From Fusarium oxysporum f. sp. lycopersici 4287 (taxonomy: Eukaryota; Ascomycota; Sordariomycetes; Hypocreales; Nectriaceae), in assembly GCF_000149955.1 (NCBI RefSeq), contig NC_030999.1, positions 106,068 to 170,067 of the forward strand: a DNA stretch of 64,000 nt. Direction: 5' to 3'. The notes beneath the pieces were generated by a model. The model saw only the letters and a program-made list of their open reading frames with translations, was not told the DNA's origin and did not search any database. The position numbers and the translations under genes are program-made. Shown here in pieces: positions 44,589 to 55,998 of the stretch (its first letter is position 1; each line of letters begins with the position of its first letter).

Positions 44589-44632
44589 TTTGTGACACTC
44601 GCTTATCTGTGACACTCGCTTATCATACACGT
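44589..44632 (-). repeat. Right terminal inverted repeat of the transposon
   Basis: 44 bp, the perfect reverse complement of 42773-42816; followed by the duplicated TA at 44633-44634. Confidence 0.95.
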
Positions 44633-44634
44633 TA

Positions 44635-46407
44635 ACTCTAATTACTTGAAGTTTATTTCTGATGGATACTTGCGTTATATCTAGGTTCTCATACATGAGT
44701 AACACAGACTTATATATAAATTTCTGATATCCTGTAGACCTCTAGAGAGTAAATTTCTATAGCGAGACTACAATCGCATACAGTTAACGCTGAGTCTATC
44801 GGAGGCTGTCTCTCACAAGGGGCTGTCTGTCTTTCTCTGAGATTTGGATTTGAAAGAGGCGGCCAATGCGGAAGCAGAAGATTCTGGAGCGTGTCGGGCG
44901 AGAGATCACAACCACTTCGCAGTGACTGATGCCAACCTCAGCATCGGCCTCAGAAATTAAAGGCTGGAGGGCTGCTTCGATGGAATGTCCTCGCCGTACA
45001 ATTGCCATGCACATCTCCTTCTCCCTTCGATTTTCACTGTTCGTACTGTCTGTGTGGGACAACGAACGATGCATTCAGGATAGATACTGAAAGGCTTTGT
45101 TCAATGATGACAAGTGGAATACGTATGCCCATTCAAAGTACGGTATTTCGTATCTTTAGATAAGCAAGACGACGGTTTGGGTGCAGGCGGGAGGAAGAAA
45201 GTATTCACGAACAGGTGTAAGACAACACCTTTAGGCACTTTCTTGGGATCAGGGACTAATGAACGACTTTGGTGTAGCTATAGCACATGAATCCACGACC
45301 TTAAGTCTCATCATCGCTTGTACGCCATAAACACTAAGATAAAGCACGACAACCCCTTGTAGATACAATGTGTCCTACTCTTCTACCGGCTAACTGAATC
45401 TTATGCCGACGTGCTTCTCCGTGTAGCTGTACTGATATAAAAAAGCCGGATTCCAAACTACATCATCGCCATTTCCTAGCCCTCTTCCCTGCCTACTACA
45501 AGCCGAGCCAGCTCGGATATCAGTGCAGAATGGCTCATATGCTTCCGCCCTGGCTGTGTCCTTGACTGCGCTCCTGCTGCATTGTTTCCTACACAGTCTT
45601 GGCACTTTAGTTCACGGTGGATATGATAATTCAAAGACGGGAGACTGCAGTGGTGGGAGAATGTTTTGGTAAGAAATCTGTCTTTTACTACAGTTTGGAT
45701 CAGTGACTAGTAAGACTGTGTAAACGCATATCGGGCAGCTCATTACTCTCGAGATCTTGAGATGCTAACTCTGATGTGAGATCGGATTACCTAACGTGTT
45801 CGCGATGCTCTTGTCTCTCACGAGTGTGTTTTCTTGCGAACGAAGCTGTTCACGCATAACCGTGCAGGGCAAGGCCAAAAATAAAACTAATGACGTTATC
45901 TATATTAGCCCGAATTGTCTTAATAATGAAAGCTGATCTCCTTATCCCTTTGCCATGATATCGTTTGAGTCATCTCACATCGCCTTTATTTGCTCATAGG
46001 AGCATACTATGAGCTAGCTTCAAACTTATTCGGAACCGGACCTTGGCAGAGCTCCTAAAAACAGCAGTATCAAAAGACAGCGTGACGACGTTCTATTCTA
46101 GAGCTTCGCCAGGGTTCGTACTACTCAGGAGCTGCAAACTACCAGTGAGTCGTTGTCAAGGCGAGGAGACGTGTTGTCTATCATCCTCCAGGGTTGGAGG
46201 TCTTTTTTGCTAACAAATGGTGAATTGTCAACTTAGCTCCCTGTTTTATGCCTTTGTCTTGGAAGTTGGGGGTTCATTGGTGTTTCCGACATCCTTCACT
46301 GGTATTCTCATGTCATTTGCTGAATTCTGCAACGCAGGCCCTATCTCATGCTCTTTTCTGTAACTTAGTTGGAAGTGAGAAGGATCTATCGATCCCCTCA
46401 CAGGCCT
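44635..46407. other. Mostly gene-free; one small uncertain frame
   Basis: The only candidate is a 92-codon minus-strand frame with a true ATG at 45074 (MHRSLSHTDSTNSENRREKE, ending 44796). It is basic and polar with no known domain, and may be an exon relic. The remaining sequence shows no repeat or gene I can support. Confidence 0.3.
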
Positions 46408-47481
46408 CTATTTTCGAGGTGTTGCCCAAAAGGCTGGGTTGCGGCCCATACACATGGGCTGGCGCATCAAGAGCGCACGGCATCCCTTCTGGTCAAGAGT
46501 CAATGAACTAATCTTGAGGCTCTTCACCAGTGACAGAATTTCATCTGGGAACTTGTCCCTGGTGAAGCAGCCGGGGAATCTTTCGGTCAATACGTCGATT
46601 GTAACCAAGAGGAGGGGATATTCATCCAGAGTTTGCGGAAGCTCTGAATGCGGCCAGTAACTCTCATATATCCGTCTGGCCAACTTTTGAACCATTGCGA
46701 CATACACTCTACAGGGGACCTCTGGGAGGCCAAGTAGAGTATCGCGCCAAAAACTTGCGATAGTTTCTACTTCCAGCGGCGTTGGCGATGCGGCTTTAGC
46801 TTGAGTTGTTCTGTCCGTGCCGGGGTTGATATAGCTGATACGGATGTAATCTAAAGTGCGAATTTCGGGTTGATGTAAGTTTTGTAGATTCTCAACTGAC
46901 GCAATGAGCTTCTGGTACTCCACTGCTTCACGTGTGAACTCCAGCCTCCACGACGACAAATTTACTCCCTTTCGCAGTGCTTTTACCTCGAGGTGCTTGG
47001 CGAGTGCTGGATGATTGGCTTCAATAGCAGTGACCACATTCCTTTCCGAAACACCGTAGAAGCCTATAAAATAGTCCGTCAGACTATGGCTCCCTCGGAT
47101 GATTGAAACATCCAGGGCGTTCAGTTGCCAGTCGTAAAAGCCAAGCTCCCAGCACCAAGCTACACGCTTCCAAGATGAGTAAAGGACCGTGCGGTAGCGG
47201 CGGTGACCCTCCTCGTGGTCCAGGTCCTCCAAGACATCGATAATCTCACAGTCTTTTAAACCAAGGGCGAGAAGGGTACCGAATTTGGGTTTAGGATAGC
47301 AGTGGGTCTGTTGAGATGGAAAAAGACGTTTGATTGTGGACTGAATTCCACATCGTAAGGTTGTATTAACTCTGGCCAGAGGAACCAGGCTGGACAAGTC
47401 AAGGAGCAATACTTGCTTAAAGATCATATCTTGGAGCTCTTTTGGCAAATGTAAAAGTGGGCTTGTATGAGGTCTGGCCAT
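46408..47481 (-). CDS. F-box-like protein, 357 aa
   Basis: Uninterrupted single-exon frame from the ATG at 47481. Residues about 8-48 (LLHLPKELQDMIFKQVLLLD with a following LSSLVPLARVNTTLR) fit the LPxEL...I...L...L..L pattern of an F-box, which would bind Skp1 in an SCF ubiquitin ligase. The remaining 300 residues show no recognised repeats and would bind a substrate. Many fungal F-box-like proteins have this size and no assigned target. There is no membrane segment or signal peptide. It lies alone between gene-free stretches and appears intact. The F-box call is from pattern only. Confidence 0.6.
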   Translation of the reverse strand: MARPHTSPLLHLPKELQDMIFKQVLLLDLSSLVPLARVNTTLRCGIQSTIKRLFPSQQTHCYPKPKFGTLLALGLKDCEIIDVLEDLDHEEGHRRYRTVLYSSWKRVAWCWELGFYDWQLNALDVSIIRGSHSLTDYFIGFYGVSERNVVTAIEANHPALAKHLEVKALRKGVNLSSWRLEFTREAVEYQKLIASVENLQNLHQPEIRTLDYIRISYINPGTDRTTQAKAASPTPLEVETIASFWRDTLLGLPEVPCRVYVAMVQKLARRIYESYWPHSELPQTLDEYPLLLVTIDVLTERFPGCFTRDKFPDEILSLVKSLKISSLTLDQKGCRALLMRQPMCMGRNPAFWATPRK

Positions 47482-50070
47482 TTTAGTGAGGTCGCAGTAT
47501 TAGGCAAGCCCTTCAAAGGCAGAAACTTCAAAGGGAGGGAAGAAAATAAAGAAGTGACCAAATTCTTTTCCCATATTCAGGTTGTTAGTCTTTATATCTA
47601 CATGAAAACCCTCCGGCACTTCCCAATCCGGGACCAGTTCCCATGTCTTTTTACATTTCCAAAGTGGAGAAAGCAGGAGATGGATTGGCATTTAGTTAGT
47701 GGTTCGAGCCAATTTATCCTTACCAAGGCAAACTACCTGCTCGGCTGAAGGCAGCAGATTTGAATCCGAGGACCCTGACAAACTCCTCTTTGTTCTTCTC
47801 TTCTTCAACCAGTCATCTTGAGTTACTACAGGCATCAGCTAATTAGTTAAGGTGATTACAAAAATGAATCCAATCTGACAGATTGGCTTTTCATCATAAC
47901 GCATCACATTATGGATGCATTGACCATGAAGTAGAACTGACCAAACCGCAAATCCACAATCAAGTCCTCAGCCTTATATAGTTTGATCAAAGATAGAAGG
48001 AACGGTCCTGTCAATCATCGAACTTCTGAACACGTCTTTGGTGCTAGCGATTTTAACCGAGTTCGCCGTCAGCCTGATCGTAGATGTGGAATCAGTATGA
48101 TTACGATATAGCCCTGCCCATATCGCCCCAAGAATGCTTGTTACTTTAATGTTTAAGCCTAATGGATGTTCAAAAGAACACAACGCAGCATAGTACGGAA
48201 GAAAGAAGTAACAGAGAAACAAAAAAGCAAAGTTATATTTCAAGCTGGTACTGTAAACTCGCTGTCGTACTTATTTACTCTGTGAAACTGATGAGATCGG
48301 ACACACCTTGCGAACCATTGAGTTTCTGGACTTGGCATGGAAAATTCATACAACATGTATAGAATCCTTCTCTGTACAATAGATTGGTTATTTCTTTTGA
48401 TAAACAGAGACTTGGTTATATGAACATCCTTTTCCCAAGCTCACATGTTGGTGGGCTTGTTATAACGACCATGTGCCTCCCTCGTACGATAATACTGTAT
48501 GGCAACAAATTTATCTCTTAATCATTGTTTGATTTTACCAAAAGCTCTACTAATTTAGGACCTGAACTCTCAACCTCGGCAGAATTTCCCTTTGTCAGTC
48601 GCAAAGGGTTGATGATTCCGGCCAGGTGCAATTTTGTTGGTACGTAAGAAGACAAGGAACTGGTGAAAATACTCTAGAAGGGCAATTTAAACGGAATACT
48701 GGGGTTATCGGGAACCATATGAAAGAGATAAGTCAGCTTATACTGCTGGAAAACCCTTCCTGCGAGGTTTTAACAATGGCATGGCTCCAGCACTCTGACC
48801 CCCTTTACACCTGAGGACATTCACAGTTTTCGCGATGCTCATGTAGATATACCGTATGGGCATTGCTGAGGTGTCTGGTGCCTCAAAGTCTCTCCATAGT
48901 CCTAGCAGCGGCTTATTTTCGATTGGAAATATTCCTGTCATGGTGGCGGTGCTCAGCCGTGGACTCCTGACTTAATCTCGGGGCGCAAGCCCAGGACTTA
49001 CCTTTCGGACAGTGAGACCTGCAGGGTTCACGAAAAACCAACCAATTACTATTTTACAGCAGGGATTAGTTAACTCAGTGACTTTAGGGGATCAGGAAGC
49101 CGTATGCGGATAGGCCACTGGGTTAGGCAGCTCCGGGAATCTCCTCATATATCGTCTTGGCATGGGTTTTAGTGCAGGCCTTCCTTGACATTATAGTAAG
49201 TTCGCTGTATGTGACACCAAAAAAAGGAAGTGGACAGTCTAAGTGCCAAGGATCGTCGCTTTGATGCCCCCTCTTCTTCTCTTCCACTTTCCGAACAACC
49301 GCAAGCGTGAGCCTCGACTTAAGGCTAGGGGATAATTTAATGTTGAGTTAAATATATTAGCGTGGTATCTTCTTTGAGTTATGAAAGACCGATGATGTTG
49401 GGATCCGCTATCTATTCATCTGGCATTATGAGGAGCCCCCTTGCCATGCTTGGATAAGAAATCTCTGGCGATAGCGCACTGTTCTGCCTGATCACTATCG
49501 TATCCTGGCACTTACAGGGGTGATATCCAGCCAACTTACCAGGCCCGGCCCGGCGCTTAGCGGCCTGGCCTTATTTCATTCAGGTTTGTCCCACACTTCT
49601 CTCTCGCCAGCTTATCGTACAACTCCACTATACACGATCTATTCTTTTCAGGTCAAATCTGTGTCTAGGAAGTGGAAACAATTAGCATAGCTTTATTATC
49701 AGTAATACTCTCCCGAACGAACTATTGCTGTAAGTAACATAACTTCCCCGATCACCCAATTGTTAAAAGATGTTCCCCTCCTCCGCCCCTCAACGACCTG
49801 TGTTCGTCTTCGAAACCGTTAGCTGATGTTGATCAACACTTCAGGGCGTTCCTTTTGCACCGAGAAACCAACTATACTATGCTTAAGCGGTTAGAACTGA
49901 AGCCTTCCTAGATTCTCTGTGCCAGGTAATCCACTCTTCCCACTCCCAGCATGTAGCAAATCTTAGCGTGTTGATATCGTTACTAACATTCTCTACCAAA
50001 AGAGTGCAATAGGGTAACGATTCAAAATCTGATAACAGTGTTTCTCATTCAAGCAAGTACTGTTGCTCTC
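47482..50070. other. Long gene-free stretch up to the cyclin promoter
   Basis: No supported gene. A minus-strand 67-codon frame (48941-48738) has a good ATG context (CCACCATGA) but no family trait. Hydrophobic frames near 48243 lack an ATG. The final 500 bp, with CT-rich stretches, should include the cyclin 5' UTR and promoter. Confidence 0.35.
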
Positions 50071-51302
50071 ATGGCGTACTCTCAACAAGGCGATTCCTAC
50101 TTTGTTGAGTCCGATGAACCTCACCACACAATCATGGCCCGAGAAGCAGCACGCATGATAGCCCGCCGACGGCAAGATATAATCGGCGTTGAGCTCTCGC
50201 GATTGGTGGGATATGAGTACCTTGAGGACATCATGCAGCACATGCGACAAATGGAGGTATGATGCGACACATTGACACCCATCCCATATCTTGTGCTTAC
50301 AACGTCTAGGACGAGACTCTACCAGATGTTTCCCTCATTGATATGCAGAAAGATATCCAGTGGCCCATGCGACCCTACTTGATCGACTTCCTCATCGAGG
50401 CCCATGCTGCCTTTGGCCTCCTCCCCGAAACTCTCTTCCTCACTGTTAACCTCCTCGATCGATACTGCTCTAAGCGAGTAGTGTATAAGCAACACTACCA
50501 GCTGGTTGGATGCGCTGCTCTACTCATCGCTGCGAAGTATTGTGACAAGAAGGACCGCGTTCCTCAGATTCACGAACTCAACAACATGTGCTGCGGACTC
50601 TATGAAGCTGGCATGTTCACTGAGATGGAGATGCATGTAGTAAACACCCTCGATTGGGCCATTGGCCCCACCACCGTCGGCTTTTCGCAACTAATGGTAG
50701 CCGAGGAGGGTGATGATCAGGAGGTTGCCCACGTGGCTACCTACCTCTGTGAGATCGCCTTATACCATCGCGATTTCGTTTCCACCAAGCCTTCCGTTAT
50801 GGCTCGATCATCTCTCTCTCTCGCGCGAGCTATCCTTGGCCGCCCAGAAATTAATAACAGAGGTTGGGGCCAGACAGAGAACGTTACCTTGAATACCTTG
50901 GCGTATTACCTTCATCAAACCTCGCCCACACTTGCGTACAAGTACTCAACAACAGGTTTTTCTCGGGTATCACAGAAGCTGGCCAGATTCATGGCTGAAC
51001 AAGCTGCGATGACCGTCGGAGCTGCCAACCCTGCTACTCCCCTAGCTGAACCCGTTAACAAGCACACGAGCAACATTTTCAGGGCTCCACAAAAAGGACA
51101 CAGCACGATGGGGTTCAATGGGTACTCAACGCCCCCGATTACCTCTGATAGCAACTCATTGATGGGCAACCACAACATGGCAAAGGAATCTTATGACCTA
51201 CCTCCTCAATGCCAGGTCACACCAATACCCCCTAACCATGCGGCACTATATGGTCAGGCCCAATACGTCGTATACAGTAACCAGCATGGCATGAACCAAT
51301 AA
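50071..51302 (+). CDS. G1-type (CLN/Puc1-like) cyclin
   Basis: Two exons, 50071-50256 and 50310-51302, with a 53-nt phase-0 intron, give 392 aa. The cyclin box spans about residues 70-200: MRPYLIDFLIEAHAAFGLLP, LTVNLLDRYCSKRVVYK, LVGCAALLIAAKYCDKKDR. A less conserved second fold follows. The N-terminal MAREAARMIARRRQDIIGVE is as I remember for fungal G1 cyclins. It would activate a CDK such as Cdc28/Cdk1 to drive G1/S. The family pattern near residue 165 (HPTVDFFSQLM, from memory) reads GPTTVGFSQLM here, hinting at a diverged paralogue. The C-terminal tail is Pro/Ser-rich (PITSDSNS, TPIPPN). The ATG at 50071 is chosen; codons upstream in frame have no ATG. Part of its exon 1 recurs at 42731. 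Confidence 0.82.
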
Positions 51303-52261
51303 TGCTCTTCATGACTATTGAATCGACGATTCGACCTTCAACGTTTGCCCATGTACATCATCGTGGCTTCTACACTATCTCTGCTACATTCTATTACTAT
51401 TCCGATCATTGCAAAACAGAACATGACTGCGTGCTGATTTAGGCAAGGCCATTGTAAGGATTACGCTGCACACTACGTATTTAAGCACAAGTTCACATAT
51501 ACGTTAGCATAGAATAAGCTACTCAAAATCTAGATCAGCTATACGCAACTCGAAAGCTTTAGTTACTATAACATACATCCTACTGCGCTTGAAAAATGGG
51601 CATTGCCTGGCAAAGAATAATCCATCTTAGGCACGAAATCTATCTCTTGATACCACGTAAGAAGAGACGGTATAGGTTGAGGAACATGATGAGAAGGTAT
51701 CGTTGGTTCGCACAACATAGTTTCTATCCCATAGCCTTTCACAGAGCCCAACTGAACCTTGATAAGGCACCCTTTACAGGTTAAGCTATGAGTACAGGGA
51801 TGAGTACCCTGTGACGGCGTTCCTCTGTCAGATAGTCTACTACAACAATGACCAAAACCTATACGCAAGATGGTAGCTACTCCTCCAATTCCGGCCGCTG
51901 TCGAAGGGTGAGTCAATGGGTGACTTACAGAGGGTATTACGTGTGGCGGAAAATCAAAAACCATCGAAGATTTCGTTCGCTGGCGGAGTCTCGTCGGCAT
52001 CCCGACACATTTGGCCTAGAGGTAGACGTCAATACAACCCTACGAGCAAATGCTCTCGCCAATGCCACTGCCACTGCACCAAAGATGGCCCCAGACAGTG
52101 CGAGGGTTTGATCTTGTTGCCGTCTGGGCGCACCGTCATTAACACGCTAATCTGTTGGGAGAGGATAGCCGCGACCAGGGTTAATCAGGTTACCGAGACC
52201 GTTTGAACTCGACTGGTGTCATTGCTCCATATGTCTGATCCATCACCGAATCATCAATCAT
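51303..52261. other. Gene-free stretch downstream of the cyclin
   Basis: Nothing I can assign. Frames at 51848-52206 on the plus strand are basic and Cys/His-containing (RQCHCHCTKDG) but have no coherent gene structure. Confidence 0.3.
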
Positions 52262-52595
52262 CCGGCGGCATGTCCCGAGATAGACTCGCCGTGATGTGAT
52301 CAACAACTCTGTATTTGACTCTATTCACCAACTCATCCTCATCTATCCGCAACTTCGTGGCATGGACCTCACTAATCAACTCGCCCATGTCCTGCCAGAC
52401 TTCTGAGTGCCTAAGTTCGAATGCTCCTCCAGCTCTCTGACCCTCTCACACGTCAATCCAGCCAACCAGCCAACGACCCGAACTCTTCTTCGAAGCCTTG
52501 AGGCTTCCTCTCGGACTCAATCAATCGCTCGCGCAGATCTGTGATCTCTTGCTTGAGGTCGTTGTTCTCGTCCCGAAGCGCATATATCTTTACTA
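52262..52595 (-). pseudogene. Coiled-coil coding relic
   Basis: Minus strand: LRDENNDLKQEITDLRERLI plus ESERKPQGFEEEFG (about 52595-52470), a stop, then in another frame SEVWQDMGELISEVHATKLR and IDEDELVNRVKYRVVDHI, ending RDMPPDD and a stop (about 52262). The first run is a clear leucine/charged heptad coiled coil. No ATG remains and the two runs are separated by a frame change. The family is unknown; these are probably the last parts of a cytoskeletal or regulatory coiled-coil protein gene. Confidence 0.45.
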
Positions 52596-52909
52596 CATGG
52601 TACTGTCAAGTAGTCTTGTCGTTGTATGCAGGATCATGAGACTACTCAAGCCCAATATTCCTTTGTTATACAGAGCTATTGAACTTGGGAGCACCTCGGC
52701 TCCTGGTCTAGTCCCATTTCGGCAGCTAGTAGCTACCACAGTCAGGTGCTCTAACAGAGCCCAAGTAGCTGTACAATACAAGCGATGGAGATTTAATAGT
52801 CAGTTATACTTATGATGCTTACTCGAAAGTTTCCTTCCTCCGTAGAAGCCTTTACATTAGCCGCACATAAACTTCAAATAGCGTTTAGGGTGCCGGACCA
52901 TGGGTCCAT

Positions 52910-53640
52910 TTCCAGCGATGACGGATCGCTTGAACGATCAAGATGTGTATCCGGAGACAGAAGGCACATTCGTAGACCTAAAATCCAAATTACGAAGGGT
53001 CGGAAGTCTATCGAAAGCTACTCGAAATGAGATGGTACGGTCAGACAGTTCGTAGCACTACTCGTTGCTGAGACCACTAACGAGATCATAAGTTCTTACT
53101 GGCGGCATACATGAAATGACTTTGATTGCGAATTGTCGACTCCCGGATCTCTTTAATCTGTCTGTCATCCAGAGCGAGGCAAGGGACATGGTTAAATCAG
53201 AAGTGGCCAAGAACGAACAGACCGCGCTTAAAAGGCGTCGTCGAAAGTCAGTTGCCTGACAGTCAGAGAGCGTCTGAGTGGGTTAGCATTACGATTGTGC
53301 TACAGGGTAAGCTGTATTTGCCGATTGGATCATCGTCTAGGGCTAGCGTACGCTTGGCCAGGCTAGGGGAACAGCGATCCGAACAGCCAAGCCAGCAACT
53401 CGTCATCGTTTGTTCTGGTCAATCTGCCGTTTTAAAGGGAACACATGCTCTTGCAGCGACTTCAAAAGACTCTTGGACTTGCGCGCTACAAGTTTGGAGT
53501 ACGGGCTATGCCAGATTTGCTTAGAAATCGTGGCTGGGGGCCCCAGTTCCAGGCAAGCATGGACCTAGTGCACAGCCAAGGTTACAGTCATTGGGTCGAG
53601 TCACTACATTCTTTCGTCCCTCGCTTCTGTCCATGGTAAA
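52910..53640 (+). pseudogene. Scattered coding relics of an unrecognised gene
   Basis: Plus-strand runs include MTDRLNDQDVYPETEGTF, then VDLKSKLRRVGSLSKATRNE ending in a stop near 53040. In the next 200 bp comes LPDLFNLSVIQSEARDMVKS with AKNEQTALKRRRRKS. Further on is MLLQRLQKTLGLARYKFG (53445). The last piece resembles the conserved LxxRLxxALxRYKxx helix of several fungal nuclear proteins (Whi5/Nrm1-type among them), but this is weak. Stops separate the pieces; an intron structure could join some of them. Confidence 0.3.
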
Positions 53641-53687
53641 ACCATCTTCTACAGGCAGCCTTGCAGACAGCCTTGGTTCTATAATGG

Positions 53688-53695
53688 CTATATAT
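53688..53695 (+). promoter_or_regulatory. Possible TATA element for the gene starting at 53937
   Basis: CTATATAT lies about 245 nt upstream of the ATG at 53937, followed by a CT-rich leader that looks like a fungal 5' UTR. The distance is rather long. Confidence 0.25.
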
Positions 53696-53936
53696 CTTCT
53701 CTCAACCTTCGCTCCCCATTACCTCAAAGTCAGCATTTCTGCATAGTCGCAGCTCTCGCGTTGCGCAGTCCAGCCCGCCCCAGCCTGTAGAGATACGAGC
53801 TAGGCAAAGCCACGCTGAATCATCGACTCTTCTTTCCTTCTTTCATTTGTTAGATCTTTACAGACAGCAGGCGAGGGAAATAAGAGAAGAAGACACCTTC
53901 CCGGACTAGGGAACATCAACATCACCATCGCCAACG

Positions 53937-54821
53937 ATGAATCACTATCACCTTAACTGGAGGTTCTGCTTTGATGCTGTGGCCGCTCAGGTGGCCTTGA
54001 TATACATTACGCAGTACCTATCACTCTTCCCCCACCTCCGATTCCAAGCGAGTCCATTTATGATGCCGGTGTTGTCGATAATGATTGGCTTGCGGCTCTT
54101 AGAATATATCTCGCACGCCGCTCCTCTCACCGAAGAACCTGTCATCGCAAACGGACCACAGCAGCTATCGCTAGTCTGCCTTTCTATTCTTCGGTGCTAG
54201 ATAATTTAGTACTAGGCCACCTTCTATGGGACAAATTTCAAGTTCGATTCTTGGATCGGTGGTGTTGGAAGTTTTTGCGTCATATCAAAGAGGCCTATGA
54301 CTACACCTTGAAGCACCTCTACACTACCGCTCATATCGACAAAGAGAGCGAACTACCGTTTGTTGTAGATTACATAGTCATGGCTGCAAGGCATGACCAA
54401 GTGGGAAAGGAGGACTTCCTGAGAGAAAAAGGCAGGAGAAATAGAAATAATAAATTTAGATCCTGCATCTTTAGCGTACTATATATGTCCTTACTTCTCT
54501 CAGATAAGTATCTATATCACGGTTTCCCGTAGACTGCCCTTGCTAACTGTCTAGATGTAGATTTTCGTCAAGGCCACGGTCTTCAAAGATTGTGCGCAAG
54601 GCAGCCAGTTGTTGAAAACCGCCGCCCGCTACCATTACATACCACCAATGTTGAAATTCCAAGGAGCAACAATATCCTGGACAGAGTTTCATGAGATGCG
54701 TCGCTTTACTGACTATAATTACCAGCAATGCGAGGCCACGGTCGACCTGTGCTGCGTCGTTGATATGCTTCCAAGCATGCCCCTTGGCGTGGTAATATGT
54801 GTTGTTTATATTGCGCAGTAG
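53937..54821 (+). CDS. Uncharacterised membrane-associated protein, exon structure unsure
   Basis: The ATG at 53937 (CAACGATGAATC) follows a convincing CT-rich leader and opens MNHYHLNWRFCFDAVAAQVA, with a hydrophobic stretch about residues 15-35 and another around 42-55 (MMPVLSIMIGLRLLEYI). A second open part, 54194-54532, holds HLLWDKFQVRFLDRWCWKFL and ARHDQVGKEDFLREKGRR. A third, after an acceptor-like TGTAG at 54555, encodes VKATVFKDCAQGSQLLKTAA and ends in VVICVVYIAQ at 54821. The three lie in different frames, so two introns (not clearly located) or frameshifts are needed. No family is recognised. It could be a transcribed gene or a decayed one. Confidence 0.35.
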
Positions 54822-55012
54822 TGCTAGGTGAAAATATATATTTTATGAAACTTGATTTTTCATTAGTGAGATGAGAGTTCTTCTTAGGTTTATATCTCTA
54901 AATGATTTCATCTAGGACTTTAAACTTTAAATCTAGGACTTTCAGACTGTTAGTCTGAATCCTGAAGGGAAGGGGGATCCCTGGATTTTCCAACAGATCT
55001 GGGCTGTGCTCA

Positions 55013-55313
55013 CAACCATGGAAGGCCGTGACGCAAGAATGGAGGTATTGGAGAATAGAATCGACGTCCGAAAGAAGGCATGGAAAAGCTCCAAGAGCGC
55101 CTTGCACTTCTAGAAACGCAGAAAGGCTATGAGAGACGTGTGGAGAGCCAGACTGCTGAGGACGCCGCCGAGTTAGTGGACGTCGATCTCGAATGGATGG
55201 GTGACTCGGCAGGATGTCGACGAGTTGAAGATGAAGGCCGATGCTGTTGAAAGAGGCCATGTGGTGGACACAGTTGAGAACGATGTCCTTGAATACGCGA
55301 TGGTACGTCTCTA
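55013..55313 (+). pseudogene. Coiled-coil coding relic
   Basis: Plus-strand frames give RMEVLENRIDVRKKAW, then in a second frame GMEKLQERLALLETQKGYER with TAEDAAELVDVDLEWMGD, and in a third RQDVDELKMKADAVERGHVV, up to a stop at about 55313. The heptad-like charged/leucine pattern is coiled coil. Two frame changes in 300 bp show decay. It resembles in character, not clearly in sequence, the relic at 52262-52595. Confidence 0.4.
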
Positions 55314-55998
55314 GGGCGACTGCTGACGCAGTAATTCGCTGTCAGCTTCCGTATACAAGGTCCGATCCGACTAGGCATTCTTTTGACGGCTGATATGGAT
55401 CAACAACTAACGTTATGGCCGGAACCAGTACATCCTCACCATTCTTCCATAGTAGAAGACGATACTCTCCTAAGAGCAAGAGCTAGAAGCCACCAACTGC
55501 ATAGGCCAAGGTGTTGCTTAGCGTTGGTCGGATGATTGGATCAACAGCCAGTATGCGAGCACTCATTGTCCCACTAATTTGACAATGCTCCTTGTGACAA
55601 TAAGTGGTTTGTACATCAACAACACGAATACAGTTTAGACATATCAAGCCACCTTTTAAACCTCTGTCAGCTAAAAAGGACAGATAGGGTTATACTCGGC
55701 TCACAGTCCATCGGACACGACGTCGTATTGGCTGGCAATCATCCAAACCTCACAACAGGAGAGGTAGAGATAGTAAAGAAAGGCAAGGACCAAGAAACCA
55801 ATACCAGGCTGCAATCCACGTGGTCTAGCATCACTGTCTTTTAGATCGCTGTTACGATCGAGCTGGGCCGACAGGTATGATATGTCATGTAATCGGTTCA
55901 CTCGATCCTGGGAGATAAACGAAACGTGTTTGCATTTATATGCGTTTATTTGCAATGAATTAATATTGCCCTTGCGCGCCTTGCTACATCCTATGTTC
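55314..55998. other. Gene-free stretch before the BTB exon copy
   Basis: No supported coding region. Sequence similarity to the first BTB copy begins only near 55998, so the upstream exons were not duplicated or have been lost. Confidence 0.4.

Larger units (their letters stand above)
42773..44632 (-). mobile_element. Complete Fot1/pogo-type DNA transposon
   Basis: An 1,860-bp element with perfect 44-bp terminal inverted repeats, 42773-42816 and 44589-44632, starting ACGTGTATGATAAGCGAGTG. Each end contains two tandem copies of GATAAGCGAGTGTCACA, probable transposase-binding sites. It is flanked by TA at 42771-42772 and 44633-44634, the target duplication of the Tc1/mariner-pogo superfamily. 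It encodes one intact transposase on the minus strand. Identical ends and an open transposase suggest recent insertion and possible activity. It landed at the intron donor of the cyclin relic. Confidence 0.93.

Noticed and set aside
47974..48243. Small secreted-protein-like frame on the minus strand
   Set aside because: The hydrophobic start has no ATG (TTG only) and there are no conserved cysteines.
48738..48941. 67-codon minus-strand frame with good start context
   Set aside because: No family trait or supporting neighbourhood; too short to claim.
51566..52000. 144-codon minus-strand frame after the cyclin
   Set aside because: Composition (Pro/His/Ser-rich, no domain) and lack of a credible gene structure suggest a chance frame.
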